64,000 nucleotides of DNA from Vibrio sp. RE88 (GCF_013113835.1 NZ_VTYQ01000009.1:62001-126000); one strand, 5' to 3'. Shown: positions 1 through 8,787, numbered from the stretch's first letter. Program-made: numbers and translations. The notes: generated by a model from the letters alone, not told the origin.

Positions 1-1
1 C

Positions 2-586
2 GCTAAAATGCTCCTCAAGCCAATGGTGAATCGCTCCACCGAGTCGTTGTCTCTTCTCGGCTTAGGAAAAGCGGGCACAGAAACCCTCATCATGTCATAC
101 GGTCGCAATGTGGTCGCAGTGCTATTTTGGTACGCCATTACAGGAGGGATTGGCGCCTTCATTTATCGTATGACGGTAGAACTCGCCCGAGCCTGGTCAC
201 CCTCACGCGAGAAGTTTTCACCTTTTGGCCTCCCTGTCATTCGAACTGTCGCCGTTTTGGATTACATCCCATTACGCTTATTCGCCGTTATGATTGCATT
301 GGGAAACAGAACCAGCGAAGTGTGGGCTCTGCTTAAGCAACAAGCAGCGACTTGGCCGCTACCGGGACCATCATGGTTGATCATCGCCGTCGGCGCGAAA
401 CAAGAGCTTTCTCTCGGTGGACCTGCTATTTATGACGGCAAAAAATCAGTTCGCAGTAAGCTCGGTGGCCGAATTGCGCCGTCTGCCATACATATCGCTC
501 AAGTGCAGCGCCTGCTGGCATGGCGAATGTTCGCCTGGATCATGGTACAAAGCGCTATCATGGGCCTCATTTATCAAGGAATCTAA
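2..586 (+). CDS. cobD: CobD/CbiB family cobalamin biosynthesis protein (3' part)
   Basis: This is the C-terminal part of a CobD/CbiB family membrane protein. The frame is open to the left edge (GCT AAA before the first ATG), so the true start lies outside the window. CbiB makes adenosylcobinamide phosphate by attaching the aminopropanol side chain to the corrin ring, which lets cells finish or salvage B12. Visible family features are the segment TETLIMSYGRN followed by a hydrophobic stretch with GGIGAFIYR, then AVLDYIPLRLFAV and, near the C-terminus, the family signature LGGPAIYDGKK; the last 20 residues are hydrophobic again. The stop TAA abuts the ATG of btuF with no gap, so the two are co-transcribed and translationally coupled, which supports a role in corrinoid salvage. 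Confidence 0.82.
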   Translation, partial: AKMLLKPMVNRSTESLSLLGLGKAGTETLIMSYGRNVVAVLFWYAITGGIGAFIYRMTVELARAWSPSREKFSPFGLPVIRTVAVLDYIPLRLFAVMIALGNRTSEVWALLKQQAATWPLPGPSWLIIAVGAKQELSLGGPAIYDGKKSVRSKLGGRIAPSAIHIAQVQRLLAWRMFAWIMVQSAIMGLIYQGI

Positions 587-1411
587 ATGCAGATACGGCT
601 GCTTACCTTCATTACATTACTGGTTTCCGCGCTGGTTAACGCAGCTCCCGTGGAACGCGTTATTAGCTTGGCCCCTCACGCGACCGAAATGGCATTTGCT
701 GCGGGGTTGGGTGACAAACTGATCGCAGTCAGTGAACACAGCGATTACCCTGAACAGGCAACAAAGCTTGAAAAAGTCTCCAACTACCAAGGTATAAAGC
801 TCGAACGCATTATTGCGCTCCAGCCTGATCTGGTGATCGCATGGCCTGCCGGTAACCCTGCTAGAGAATTGGAAAAGCTGAAGCAATTTGGTATCAACAT
901 TTACTACTCGACAACCAGCTCGCTGGATGACATTGCCAACAACATCGAACAATTAAGCCAATATTCTCAAGATCCATCCGTCGGACTCAATACAGCCAAG
1001 CATTATAGGAATCAGCTGGCGAAGTTTAAGCAACGCTATCAAACGGATATCCCAGTAAGGTATTTCTATCAGCTGAGCGAACAGCCGATAATTACCGTTG
1101 CAAAAGGGAATTGGCCAAGCGAAGTATTTTCGTTTTGTGGTGGTGAGAATGTGTTTGAACAAAGTGCCGCACCCTACCCACAAGTTGGCACTGAACAAGT
1201 GGTATTAAGTAACCCAGAAGTCATCTTTACCTCAGAGCATGCCATCGCAAAAGGGAACCCTTGGCTGGACTGGAAAAAACAGTTGTCTGCGGTTGAAAAC
1301 GGATACGTCTGGTCACTGAATTCAGACTGGCTCAACCGACCGACCCCCAGAACGCTGAATGCAATCGAAGAAGTTTGTGAGCACTTCGAAATCGTCAGGC
1401 AAAATCGCTAA
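587..1411 (+). CDS. btuF: BtuF, periplasmic vitamin B12-binding protein
   Basis: This 274-aa protein is the periplasmic substrate-binding component of the BtuCDF cobalamin ABC importer. It begins with a Sec signal peptide (positive MQIR, hydrophobic core, cleavage near VNA-AP at about residue 20). The mature start PVERVISLAPHATEMAFAAG is the typical BtuF/TroA-fold opening, followed by a D-YP-x-Q motif (SDYPEQA) and LQPDLVIAW. Length fits E. coli BtuF (about 266 aa). It follows the CbiB-type gene directly, linking uptake to corrinoid assembly. BtuC and BtuD are not in this window. It may also bind cobinamide, as E. coli BtuF does; that part is inference. Confidence 0.93.
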   Translation: MQIRLLTFITLLVSALVNAAPVERVISLAPHATEMAFAAGLGDKLIAVSEHSDYPEQATKLEKVSNYQGIKLERIIALQPDLVIAWPAGNPARELEKLKQFGINIYYSTTSSLDDIANNIEQLSQYSQDPSVGLNTAKHYRNQLAKFKQRYQTDIPVRYFYQLSEQPIITVAKGNWPSEVFSFCGGENVFEQSAAPYPQVGTEQVVLSNPEVIFTSEHAIAKGNPWLDWKKQLSAVENGYVWSLNSDWLNRPTPRTLNAIEEVCEHFEIVRQNR

Positions 1412-1494
1412 CACTGCTTAGCTCTGATACCATACAATCCGCCGTCGTTTTTATTCCTCAGGATCACTGAGCATTTGTAAGAGATATTAATCCC

Positions 1495-2115
1495 GTGGAT
1501 TCCATGCTGCTATACAGTGTCGATTTATTCGGCACCGCCATTTTCGCTGTCTCAGGAGTGCTGCTTGCCGGCCGACTCAAAATGGACCCTTTTGGTGTTG
1601 CCGTACTTGGCAGCGTTACCGCTATTGGAGGCGGTACGATTCGTGACATGGCATTAGGTGCCACCCCAGTATTCTGGATTACTGACACAAACTATTTGTG
1701 GACCATCTTGATCACCTGCCTGCTAACGATGATCATTGTTCGCCGTCCTAAACGTCTAGCTTGGTGGATTTTGCCCGTATGTGATGCCATTGGACTCGCG
1801 GTGTTCGTTGGTATTGGTGTCGATAAAACCATGGCTTATCAGGGTTCAGCACTGGTTGCGATCATCATGGGGGTGATTACCGGTTGTGGCGGCGGCATCA
1901 TCCGTGATGTGCTCGCTCGGGAAGTCCCAATGGTACTGAGAAGTGAAGTTTATGCCACGGCGTGTATTATCGGCGGGGTATTTCACACCACAGCGCTGGC
2001 GATGGGACATGATCCTGACACTGCATTCTTAGCCGGTGTCTTTTCTACTTTGTTGATTCGCCTAGGCGCCATTCGCTGGCACTTGTCTCTGCCAACATTT
2101 GCGCTCAATCGTTAA
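1495..2115 (+). CDS. TRIC/YicG-type (UPF0126) inner-membrane channel protein
   Basis: This 206-aa, strongly hydrophobic protein belongs to the bacterial TRIC/UPF0126 family (YadS/YicG of E. coli), proposed trimeric cation channels; some relatives have been linked to glycine uptake, so the substrate is uncertain. Seven membrane segments can be read. The protein is an internal duplication: the glycine-rich motif GGGTIRDMALG near residue 45 recurs as GGGIIRDVLAREVP near residue 130, as is typical of the family. GTG at 1495 is taken as start; an in-frame ATG at 1504 is an alternative. The gene stands alone and ends at a bidirectional terminator shared with thrC. Confidence 0.85.
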   Translation: MDSMLLYSVDLFGTAIFAVSGVLLAGRLKMDPFGVAVLGSVTAIGGGTIRDMALGATPVFWITDTNYLWTILITCLLTMIIVRRPKRLAWWILPVCDAIGLAVFVGIGVDKTMAYQGSALVAIIMGVITGCGGGIIRDVLAREVPMVLRSEVYATACIIGGVFHTTALAMGHDPDTAFLAGVFSTLLIRLGAIRWHLSLPTFALNR

Positions 2116-2137
2116 TTAAAACGGGTCAGGCACATAA

Positions 2138-2163
2138 AAAAAGGTCACCGAGGTGACCTTTTT
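2138..2163. terminator. Bidirectional terminator between the TRIC gene and thrC
   Basis: Perfect inverted repeat AAAAAGGTCACC / GGTGACCTTTTT. The A/T tracts on either side serve as U-runs on both strands, ending the + strand TRIC gene and the - strand thr operon. Confidence 0.85.
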
Positions 2164-2178
2164 ACTTTCAGCAACCAA

Positions 2179-3462
2179 TTACTTTTGTACTCGACGCAGA
2201 ACGTCTTTCAGCAAGTCAAAGTCATTGGCAAGATCTTCAGAAAGCAGTTCCATCGCGGCATGTTTTGCCAGCGGACCTGGCAAATCAATGTCGGAGTCCA
2301 AAATCTCATCCACGACTTCTTTGAATTTCGCAGGGTGAGCCGTACAAAGGAATAGACCCGTTTCGCCTTCTTGTAATTGCTCTTCCAGGACGCGGTATGC
2401 AATGGCACCGTGTGGCTCACATAGGTAACCGAGCGAGTGCAAATCTTTCACTGACTGCGCACTTTGCTCATCAGAAACCGCACCTTTACCTAATGTCTCC
2501 AAGCCCCACTCTTTCACGCGGCATAGCTCTTCGATGCGCGGCCAGTTGTTTGGCTGGCTTACATCCATCGCATTCGATGTCGTCGCAACTGTTGGTTTTG
2601 GCTCCCAATTACCTGTCTCTAGGTAACGTGGCACAGTATCGTTGGCGTTCGTTGCAGCAATAAAGCGTTTAATTGGCAGACCCAGCGCTTTCGCCAATAG
2701 ACCAGCGGTTAAGTTACCGAAGTTACCACTTGGCACTGACACAACAAGATTCTCACGCTGCTCTTTACTCATTTGCGCTGCAGCTTCAAAGTAATAACAG
2801 ATTTGCGCCATCAAACGACTGATGTTGATTGAGTTTGCAGAGTTTAGACCAATTTCTTCACGCAATGCCGCGTCATCGAAAGCTTGCTTAACAAGTGCCT
2901 GACAAGCATCGAAGTCACCATCGATCGCTACGGTGTGAATATTGTTACCAAGCGTACAGAATAGCTTCTCTTGTAGTGGGCTGATCTTGCCTTTCGGGTA
3001 AAGAATCACAACATTGATGTCTTCCATACCGTAGAAAGCGTGTGCCACGGCTGCACCAGTGTCGCCAGAGGTTGCGGTCAGAATAGTAATCTTGCCGCCG
3101 TCTGATACCGCCGCAAGAGATTGCGCCATAAAGCGCCCACCGAAGTCTTTAAACGCTAGAGTTGGACCATGGAACAATTCTAAAGCATAAACACCATCTT
3201 TAACCTGATTGATTGGTGCTGGGAATTGAAACGCCGCGTCAACCATAGAGTTAACTTGCTCTTCACTCAGCTCATCACCAATCAACGCTGACAAAATTTT
3301 AGTGCTACGAGAGACTAAGTCTTCTGATAGCAGCGCATCAACATCATCAAATTTCGGCAATTCCGATGGAAAAAACAGACCTTGATTACGGCCTAACCCT
3401 TGGCGAACGGCTTGGCCAAAGGAAACTTGTTCATCATTTTCTTTTATATTGTAAAGCTTCAT
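2179..3462 (-). CDS. thrC: Threonine synthase
   Basis: ThrC (427 aa) converts O-phosphohomoserine to threonine using pyridoxal phosphate, the last step of threonine synthesis, in the cytosol. The PLP lysine sits in the motif LAFKDFGGRF (K105). The phosphate-binding SGNFGNLTAG loop and TATSGDTGAAV are also clear. Length matches the short (enterobacterial) form of about 428 aa. Its ATG overlaps the thrB stop by 4 bp (ATGA), showing translational coupling. It is the last gene of thrLABC and is followed by the bidirectional terminator at 2138-2163. Confidence 0.97.
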   Translation of the reverse strand: MKLYNIKENDEQVSFGQAVRQGLGRNQGLFFPSELPKFDDVDALLSEDLVSRSTKILSALIGDELSEEQVNSMVDAAFQFPAPINQVKDGVYALELFHGPTLAFKDFGGRFMAQSLAAVSDGGKITILTATSGDTGAAVAHAFYGMEDINVVILYPKGKISPLQEKLFCTLGNNIHTVAIDGDFDACQALVKQAFDDAALREEIGLNSANSINISRLMAQICYYFEAAAQMSKEQRENLVVSVPSGNFGNLTAGLLAKALGLPIKRFIAATNANDTVPRYLETGNWEPKPTVATTSNAMDVSQPNNWPRIEELCRVKEWGLETLGKGAVSDEQSAQSVKDLHSLGYLCEPHGAIAYRVLEEQLQEGETGLFLCTAHPAKFKEVVDEILDSDIDLPGPLAKHAAMELLSEDLANDFDLLKDVLRRVQK

Positions 3463-4427
3463 AGCTCACTTCCTGTTACTTTCGAGCCCTGTTTGTCTAA
3501 ACGACAAACATGGACGAATCCTTCTTGGTTTTGTACGTAATTTTGTTCTAACCTGCGAGCAACTCGCTCAGCGACATCTTTATCTTTGCAAATACTAAAC
3601 AGCGTCGGGCCACTTCCTGAAATGCCCGTCGCCAGAGCGCCTGCTGTTGCCGCATATTTACGTGCATCAGCAAAGCCCGGTAGCAGTTTCTCACGATACG
3701 GTTCAGCGATCTCGTCTTTGATCATCTTAGCCGCCAGCTCTGGCTGGTTCGAATGGCAAGCATGGATAAAGCCAGCCAAGTGTCGACCATGAGCAATGAT
3801 ATCCTGACGACGATATTGAGATGGTAGGATCTCGCGTGCTTCCGCCGTTGATACCTTGATGCCTGGATACGCCATGACCCAGTACCAGTCATCAAAACAT
3901 GGCACTTCCTGACTGATGATGCCAAGCTCTTCAAGCATTAGTTGAACACCACCTAGGTAACATGGTGCGACATTGTCGTAATGTATACCACCAGATATCT
4001 GCCCTTCCATCTCACCCATCAATGCCAATAGCTCAGTTTTATCCAACGGATTACCATGGAACTGGTTTAACGCATCCAGAGCCGCGACAATAGAGCAGGC
4101 ACTGGAGCCTAACCCAGAACCGATCGGCATGTTCTTCTCAAGCGTCATTTCAAGAGGTAACAGAGTCACACCTTTCTTATCTAACTCTCGGGCAAACACT
4201 TGCCAACAATCATAAACGATATTTTCTTTAGGGTTTTCCGGTAACTTGGAAACAAAATCGCCCGCCGTTTTGAGGCTAAAAGACTCGTTTCCAGCTTTCA
4301 CCATCACTCGGTCACCAAGTAAGGTGCCATCAATAGGCGACACCGCAGCACCGAGCACATCAAAACCAACACTCACGTTACCAATTGACGCTGGGGCGTA
4401 AACCACCACATCCATACCACTACTCAT
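3459..4427 (-). CDS. thrB: Homoserine kinase
   Basis: ThrB phosphorylates homoserine to O-phosphohomoserine with ATP. It is a GHMP-family kinase with the ATP loop PIGSGLGSSACS and the N-terminal motif VVVYAPASIGNVSVGFDVLG. The reading frame is open further upstream (to 4451, overlapping thrA), but ATG at 4427 is preferred: it lies 5 bp after the thrA stop and has AGGGG about 10 bp upstream. ATG at 4415 (MDVVVYAPAS, 318 aa) is also possible and gives the usual family length. It is the middle enzyme gene of the operon and overlaps thrC by 4 bp. Confidence 0.96.
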   Translation of the reverse strand: MSSGMDVVVYAPASIGNVSVGFDVLGAAVSPIDGTLLGDRVMVKAGNESFSLKTAGDFVSKLPENPKENIVYDCWQVFARELDKKGVTLLPLEMTLEKNMPIGSGLGSSACSIVAALDALNQFHGNPLDKTELLALMGEMEGQISGGIHYDNVAPCYLGGVQLMLEELGIISQEVPCFDDWYWVMAYPGIKVSTAEAREILPSQYRRQDIIAHGRHLAGFIHACHSNQPELAAKMIKDEIAEPYREKLLPGFADARKYAATAGALATGISGSGPTLFSICKDKDVAERVARRLEQNYVQNQEGFVHVCRLDKQGSKVTGSEL

Positions 4428-4432
4428 TCGTT

Positions 4433-6892
4433 TTAAACCCCTAGTTTCCATCCTAAAGTACGCATCACATCTGAGAATACCCCAGCCGCGGTAACTTCTG
4501 TACCCGCACCATAACCACGTAATACCAGTGGAATTGGCTGATAGTAACGGCTGTAGAAGGCCAATGCGTTCTCACCATCCTTGATCTTGAACATAGGATC
4601 ATTTTCATCAACGGCGGCAATGCTCACACGACATTGGCCATCATTGATTTCTCCAACATAACGTAACACTTTGCCATCTTCCGCGGCCTTGGCGGACCAC
4701 TCTTGGAAGTACGCATCCGCTTCAGGCAATCGTGCCATGAACTCATCTACGCTGCCTGAATCATCAAAGCCTGGTGGTAATGCTTGATCAACAATCACAT
4801 CTTCCAGCTCTAAATTCATGCCGGCTTCACGCGCAAGAATTAGTAGCTTACGAGCGACATCCATACCAGACAGATCATCACGAGGATCCGGCTCGGTAAA
4901 GCCATTGTCTTTAGCAATATTGGTCGCCTGACTTAGCGTCATACCTTCATCAAGCTTACCGAAGATGTAGGACAGAGAACCAGAAAGAATTCCGCTAAAG
5001 CGCTCAAGTTCATCCCCTGCGGAGATAAGATTTTGCAGGTTTTCGATTACTGGTAGACCAGCGCCAACTGTTGTTTCGTACATCAACTTACGACGTGAAC
5101 TACGGGCGACATCACGCAGCTGATGATAATACGCCATACTCGCTGTGTTGGCTTTTTTGTTTGGAGTGACAACGTGGAAGCCCGCGGCCAAGAAATCCGC
5201 ATATTGGTTAGCGATAGACTCTGAAGAAGTACAATCCACCAACACTGGGTTGATAATGTGGTTGCGCTGAACCAGAGAAATCAATCGCGCGAGGCTAAAT
5301 TCTTCAGTTGCGTCGTTCATGCGGTCACGCCAGTGCTCTAATGGCAGACCTTCACTATCGAGCAACAGCCCCTTGCTGTTCGCCAAACCACAGACTCTTA
5401 GAATGATGCCTTTTTCCGCCAATTTCGCTTGCTGACGCTGAATTTGATCCACCAGCTCGCCACCAACGCCGCCGACACCGACCACAAATACATCCAAAAA
5501 GTGTTTAGAGTTAAACAGGTTCTCATGACACGCTTTAATCGCTTCAGAAATCTTATCTTCAGGAATCACAGCTGAAATCGCACGTTCCGATGAACCTTGC
5601 GCGATAGCCACGATATTAACGTTCACTTCTGCCAAAGATGAGAAGAATTGAGAGGCGACGCCGCGAGAAGTGCGCATACCATCACCAACCAAAGTCACAA
5701 TGGCGACATCATCCATAAACTCAACAGGCTCAAGCAGGCCGTCTTTGAGCTCCAACTCGAACGAGTCGCTGAGCGCTTGCTGAGCGATGGCTTTATCTTC
5801 CGCCTCAATACAGAAACTGATGCTGTACTCAGAAGAAGACTGAGTGATGAGTACAATAGAGACACCCGATGAAGACATGGCACCAAATACGCGGCTCGCC
5901 ATTCCGACCATGCCTTTCATTCCCGGACCTGAAACATTGACCATGGTCAGATCGCTTAGCGTGGTAATGCCTTTAATGGAAAGTTTGTCTTCCCCAGTGT
6001 CTTGGCCGATTAACGTGCCCGCACCTTGTGGGTTAAAGCTGTTTTTGATCAGACATGGGATATGGAATTGGGCAATTGGAGCGATAGTTTTAGGGTGAAG
6101 CACAGAAGCGCCAAAGTAAGAAAGCTCCATCGCTTCCTGATAGCTAAGTGATTTCAGTAGACGCGCATCATCAACCAAGCGTGGGTCACAGTTGTAGACG
6201 CCATCGACATCTGTCCAAATTTCGCAACAATCAGCGCGTAGACACGCTGCTAATACCGCAGCCGAGTAGTCAGAGCCGTTGCGACCTAGAGTGACGAGTT
6301 CGCCCTCTTCATTACCTGCAGTAAAACCAGGCATGATATTGACGTGACCTTTAGGCAGTGGATTTTGGCGGAAATTCTGAGTCGAAACCTCAACGTCAAC
6401 CATCGCCTCCAAGTGTTCACCGTTCGCATAAAGGTATTTAACCGGATCAATCAGGCTAGCTGGTTGACCTTTTGCTTCCAATACCGCTTTCATGAGCTGA
6501 ATGGAAACACGTTCACCTTTACTAATGATACGAGCATTGACGTTATCTGGGCACATACCCAACAGGTTAATACCGTGCACAAACTGACGCAGTTGAGTCA
6601 GAGAGGTTTTTACTTGGTTGTCATAGCCGGAACCATCAATGTTAGGCAAGACTTGTTTGATATCCTGATACAGATCGCGGAAAGAGTCTTCCAACTCAGC
6701 GATTTGCAGCTCGGCCTCGCCATTTTTCAACGCCCCATCAATCACGGCAACCAGTTTATTGGTTGTTTTACCTGGTGCTGAGAGAACAACAGCGACCTCT
6801 TCCTGCTGAGCATTATTAGCAATGATATCCGCAGCTCGTAAAAAACGATCAGCATCTGCTAATGATGAGCCTCCAAACTTTAAAACACGCAT
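4433..6892 (-). CDS. thrA: Bifunctional aspartokinase I / homoserine dehydrogenase I
   Basis: ThrA (819 aa from this start) catalyses the first and third steps from aspartate to homoserine. The N-terminal kinase domain (about 1-290) opens with MRVLKFGGSS. Two ACT-like regulatory modules follow (about 310-460; motif GVSIVLITQSSSE), then the NAD(P)-dependent homoserine dehydrogenase domain (from about 465; VVGVGGVGG nucleotide loop, later SGSLSYIF). The frame extends to a TTG at 6904, but ATG at 6892 is chosen because GGAGG lies 4 bp upstream; the TTG would place the ribosome site inside the coding region. It is first in the operon after the thrL attenuator. Threonine feedback is expected from the family. 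Confidence 0.97.
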   Translation of the reverse strand: MRVLKFGGSSLADADRFLRAADIIANNAQQEEVAVVLSAPGKTTNKLVAVIDGALKNGEAELQIAELEDSFRDLYQDIKQVLPNIDGSGYDNQVKTSLTQLRQFVHGINLLGMCPDNVNARIISKGERVSIQLMKAVLEAKGQPASLIDPVKYLYANGEHLEAMVDVEVSTQNFRQNPLPKGHVNIMPGFTAGNEEGELVTLGRNGSDYSAAVLAACLRADCCEIWTDVDGVYNCDPRLVDDARLLKSLSYQEAMELSYFGASVLHPKTIAPIAQFHIPCLIKNSFNPQGAGTLIGQDTGEDKLSIKGITTLSDLTMVNVSGPGMKGMVGMASRVFGAMSSSGVSIVLITQSSSEYSISFCIEAEDKAIAQQALSDSFELELKDGLLEPVEFMDDVAIVTLVGDGMRTSRGVASQFFSSLAEVNVNIVAIAQGSSERAISAVIPEDKISEAIKACHENLFNSKHFLDVFVVGVGGVGGELVDQIQRQQAKLAEKGIILRVCGLANSKGLLLDSEGLPLEHWRDRMNDATEEFSLARLISLVQRNHIINPVLVDCTSSESIANQYADFLAAGFHVVTPNKKANTASMAYYHQLRDVARSSRRKLMYETTVGAGLPVIENLQNLISAGDELERFSGILSGSLSYIFGKLDEGMTLSQATNIAKDNGFTEPDPRDDLSGMDVARKLLILAREAGMNLELEDVIVDQALPPGFDDSGSVDEFMARLPEADAYFQEWSAKAAEDGKVLRYVGEINDGQCRVSIAAVDENDPMFKIKDGENALAFYSRYYQPIPLVLRGYGAGTEVTAAGVFSDVMRTLGWKLGV

Positions 6893-6924
6893 CCCTTCCT
6901 CCAAATATCTGTAAATTTAGTTAT

Positions 6925-6964
6925 AAAAAAAGGCCTGTATCTTGTGGGATACAGGCCTTTTTTT
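6925..6964 (-). promoter_or_regulatory. Threonine operon attenuator (rho-independent terminator)
   Basis: Hairpin with a 17-bp perfect stem (AAAAAAAGGCCTGTATC against its complement, six-base loop) ending in a run of seven U on the - strand. It lies between thrL and thrA, 33 bp before the thrA start. This is the classical position of the terminator arm in translation-coupled attenuation. By analogy with E. coli, stalling of ribosomes at the Thr/Ile codons of thrL would favour an antiterminator. Confidence 0.9.
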
Positions 6965-6978
6965 TGAATTTCTTTCGC

Positions 6979-7056
6979 TTAGCAGCCTGCCCCAACATGT
7001 GTAATGTCGGTAATAATAATGGTTGTGGTCATTACTAGGTGGCTGTGGTTTTGCAT
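6979..7056 (-). CDS. thrL: thr operon leader peptide ThrL
   Basis: A 25-aa open frame starts with MQNHSHLVM and runs into TTTIIITDIT (residues 10-19), a cluster of five Thr and four Ile codons, then ends HVGAGC and TAA. E. coli ThrL has the same logic: Thr and Ile codons are read by the ribosome to sense charged tRNA levels and set attenuation of thrABC. The stop lies 15 bp before the attenuator stem. The peptide is too short for routine gene finders. It is preceded by a promoter at 7097-7125. Confidence 0.93.
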   Translation of the reverse strand: MQNHSHLVMTTTIIITDITHVGAGC

Positions 7057-7096
7057 AGTTTAATTTTGTTGCGATTGTGTGTTTGCTTACCCATAC

Positions 7097-7125
7097 GTTT
7101 AACCTATTTGTTTAGCATGAGTCAA
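7097..7125 (-). promoter_or_regulatory. Probable sigma-70 promoter of thrLABC
   Basis: TTGACT (7125-7120), a 17-bp spacer, then TTAAAC (7102-7097) on the - strand. The start point would fall near 7090, about 35 bp before the thrL ATG. The -35 is a 5/6 match to consensus; the -10 is weaker. Confidence 0.6.
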
Positions 7126-7326
7126 CGAAAAGTTTTTATTTTTTGTTTACACTTCGGTCTAATTGGCTTCTGTGAGCCAGTTCAATAAGTTATCTCATCA
7201 CAAAACAAAATGAATCAGAATGCATATTGGTTGGATCCAGTTTTAGCTGAAAAAGATTCTCCCAGTGCTTTTGTTTTATGCTTTAATTGATCTTGCAGTG
7301 GATAAATAACGACCAAGGAGTGGCAA

Positions 7327-7788
7327 ATGAAAAAAACACTAAGCCTTTTGCTTACTCTTGTTGCGTGCTCGTCAGTGGCTACAGAGCTCCCTGCTTTACC
7401 ATCACAGCAAAAAGCATCCCCACATAAGCTATTCCTCTCCAGTGAGACCGATCAACACGACTTTGATACTTGGAAGATTGATGGCGGTTATTCTTATAAT
7501 GTGTTTGATAACATTGATTTGTATGTAGGAGCCCGTGTTAATCAAGGGAGTAATACCAACGAAAGTGGATTTTTAAGTGGTGTAAGCTATCAGATAACGC
7601 CAAGAGTCTCGGTAAAAAGTACCCTGCATTCTTACAACGAAGAAAACACGGCTGAGGGGACAGATAAAGTCATTGCCGCAGAAGTTTCAAGTCGCATGAG
7701 ATTGACTGAAAATCTCGATCTCCATGCCACTCTCGAACATCAAGAGTGGCAACAAGAGCTGGAAGTCGGTATCGGCTTTCGCTTCTAA
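7327..7788 (+). CDS. Small exported protein, probable outer-membrane beta-barrel-like; function unknown
   Basis: I do not recognise a named family. The 153-aa product has a signal peptide (MKKTLSLLLTLVACSS, cleavage near VAT-EL or at a possible lipobox-like VAC-S). The remainder has alternating polar/hydrophobic segments typical of beta strands (IDLYVGARV, GFLSGVSYQI, VSVKSTLHSY, LDLHATLEH) and ends GIGFRF with a terminal phenylalanine, the hallmark used by the BAM machinery. At about 135 mature residues it could form a small barrel or a barrel-like periplasmic protein. The start has a strong AAGGAG seven bases upstream. Its 3' end overlaps the convergent rraA-like gene by 4 bp, and its promoter region is divergent from the thr operon. 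Confidence 0.6.
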   Translation: MKKTLSLLLTLVACSSVATELPALPSQQKASPHKLFLSSETDQHDFDTWKIDGGYSYNVFDNIDLYVGARVNQGSNTNESGFLSGVSYQITPRVSVKSTLHSYNEENTAEGTDKVIAAEVSSRMRLTENLDLHATLEHQEWQQELEVGIGFRF

Positions 7789-8270
7789 CTCCAATCCAAC
7801 AATTCTGTAGAGGTTAACACACCATTCCAGTCGGCGTAGACGTAGTCGCCGGGCTGGATCATTTGGTTGTGTATCGTCAAAGTCACATTCGTGTCACCCG
7901 CCCCACGCTTTTCCGTTTTAAATGGGCTGGTCCCGAGCGCCTTGACTCCCAGTTCCATCTCCGCCATTGCAGCCGCATCACGGATAGCACCATAAACAAT
8001 CACGCCCTCCCAGTTATTATCAATCGCTAGGATCGCCAATTGATCACCAAGCAAGGCTTTTTGACAGGAACCATGTCCATCGACGATCAGCACTTTGCCC
8101 TTGCCGTCCTGACTCAAGGTTTCTCTCACTTTGGAGTTATCGTGGTAGCAGCGAACCGTGACAATTTCTCCCCAGAACGCACTTTTGTTACCAAAAGTGT
8201 GTAAGGGCAAATCCAACGACGTTACTTTATCTTCATGTTTATCACATATATCCGGTGTTATATCTTTCAT
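7785..8270 (-). CDS. RraA-like protein (RraA / HMG-CHA aldolase fold)
   Basis: This 161-aa protein belongs to the RraA/4-hydroxy-4-methyl-2-oxoglutarate aldolase fold family. Key family segments are GKVLIVDGHGS, LGDQLAILAI, GVIVYGAIRDAAAM and GDYVYADWNGV; the arginine and aspartate of the G-x-x-RD motif, needed for aldolase activity in relatives, are present. E. coli RraA inhibits RNase E, but vibrios carry more than one paralogue and this copy is not beside menA, so whether it acts on RNase E, as an aldolase, or otherwise is open. It lies just before a DUF3293 gene in the same direction (29-bp gap). Confidence 0.8.
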   Translation of the reverse strand: MKDITPDICDKHEDKVTSLDLPLHTFGNKSAFWGEIVTVRCYHDNSKVRETLSQDGKGKVLIVDGHGSCQKALLGDQLAILAIDNNWEGVIVYGAIRDAAAMAEMELGVKALGTSPFKTEKRGAGDTNVTLTIHNQMIQPGDYVYADWNGVLTSTELLDWS

Positions 8271-8299
8271 TTTTCCTCCATGAATATGGCTTTAATTTC

Positions 8300-8698
8300 T
8301 TATCTGCATCGATATTCCCACTCACCTAAACTGACTTTCGCTCCGTCAGCCAAACAGGAGAGTAAAAACAGCTCATTACCATCAACATAGTAAATGGCGT
8401 TCTGCTGATATTTACGCCCTAGCTCTAGTGCCTGTAACTCATCAATATCGACAGCGAAACTCTCTTCAGCCCAACCGAAACTTTCATCTCCCACTAGCAC
8501 TTCAACAAAGTAAGTATGGCTAAATTCTTGAACTAAGTAGTGATTATTTCGCTGATTTTGTTGTTTGGACTGGCACTGACTGGCGGGGTTCCACGCCGTG
8601 ATAATGGCAAACTGATGACAGCTCAGCGAGCGAATGAATTTGAAGTAAGGGTCTGAATATTCTTGCCAAAGTTGTGCATCAACCATCATATAAACCAC
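8300..8698 (-). CDS. DUF3293 domain protein, function unknown
   Basis: A 132-aa soluble protein recognised as DUF3293: it has the characteristic early segment AIITAWNPAS (about 32-41), later SFGWAEESFAV and LGRKYQQNAIYYV. No catalytic motif can be assigned. The start is uncertain: GTG at 8698 and ATGs at 8689 and 8686 are all possible, none with a strong ribosome site. It probably shares a transcript with the RraA-like gene. The upstream FNR box at 8746-8759 lies between this gene and divergent arcA and could serve both. Confidence 0.72.
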   Translation of the reverse strand: MVYMMVDAQLWQEYSDPYFKFIRSLSCHQFAIITAWNPASQCQSKQQNQRNNHYLVQEFSHTYFVEVLVGDESFGWAEESFAVDIDELQALELGRKYQQNAIYYVDGNELFLLSCLADGAKVSLGEWEYRCR

Positions 8699-8745
8699 AG
8701 TTTTACATTTGTTTTAGACTATTAATATTTGTTACATTCGAACTC

Positions 8746-8759
8746 TTGATATAAATCAA
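8746..8759. promoter_or_regulatory. FNR box upstream of arcA
   Basis: TTGATATAAATCAA is a perfect match to the FNR consensus TTGAT-N4-ATCAA. Its centre (8752.5) is about 70 bp before the start point predicted from the promoter at 8788-8816, a class I activator position. FNR regulation of arcA is known in E. coli. The rest of the 316-bp gap holds that promoter and a long arcA leader. Confidence 0.75.
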
Positions 8760-8787
8760 CAAAGTGCATGGAATTAACATTCTGACG

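Noticed and set aside
6344..6781. 145-codon frame antisense to thrA
   Set aside because: It is a shadow frame inside a highly conserved enzyme gene, with no start signal.
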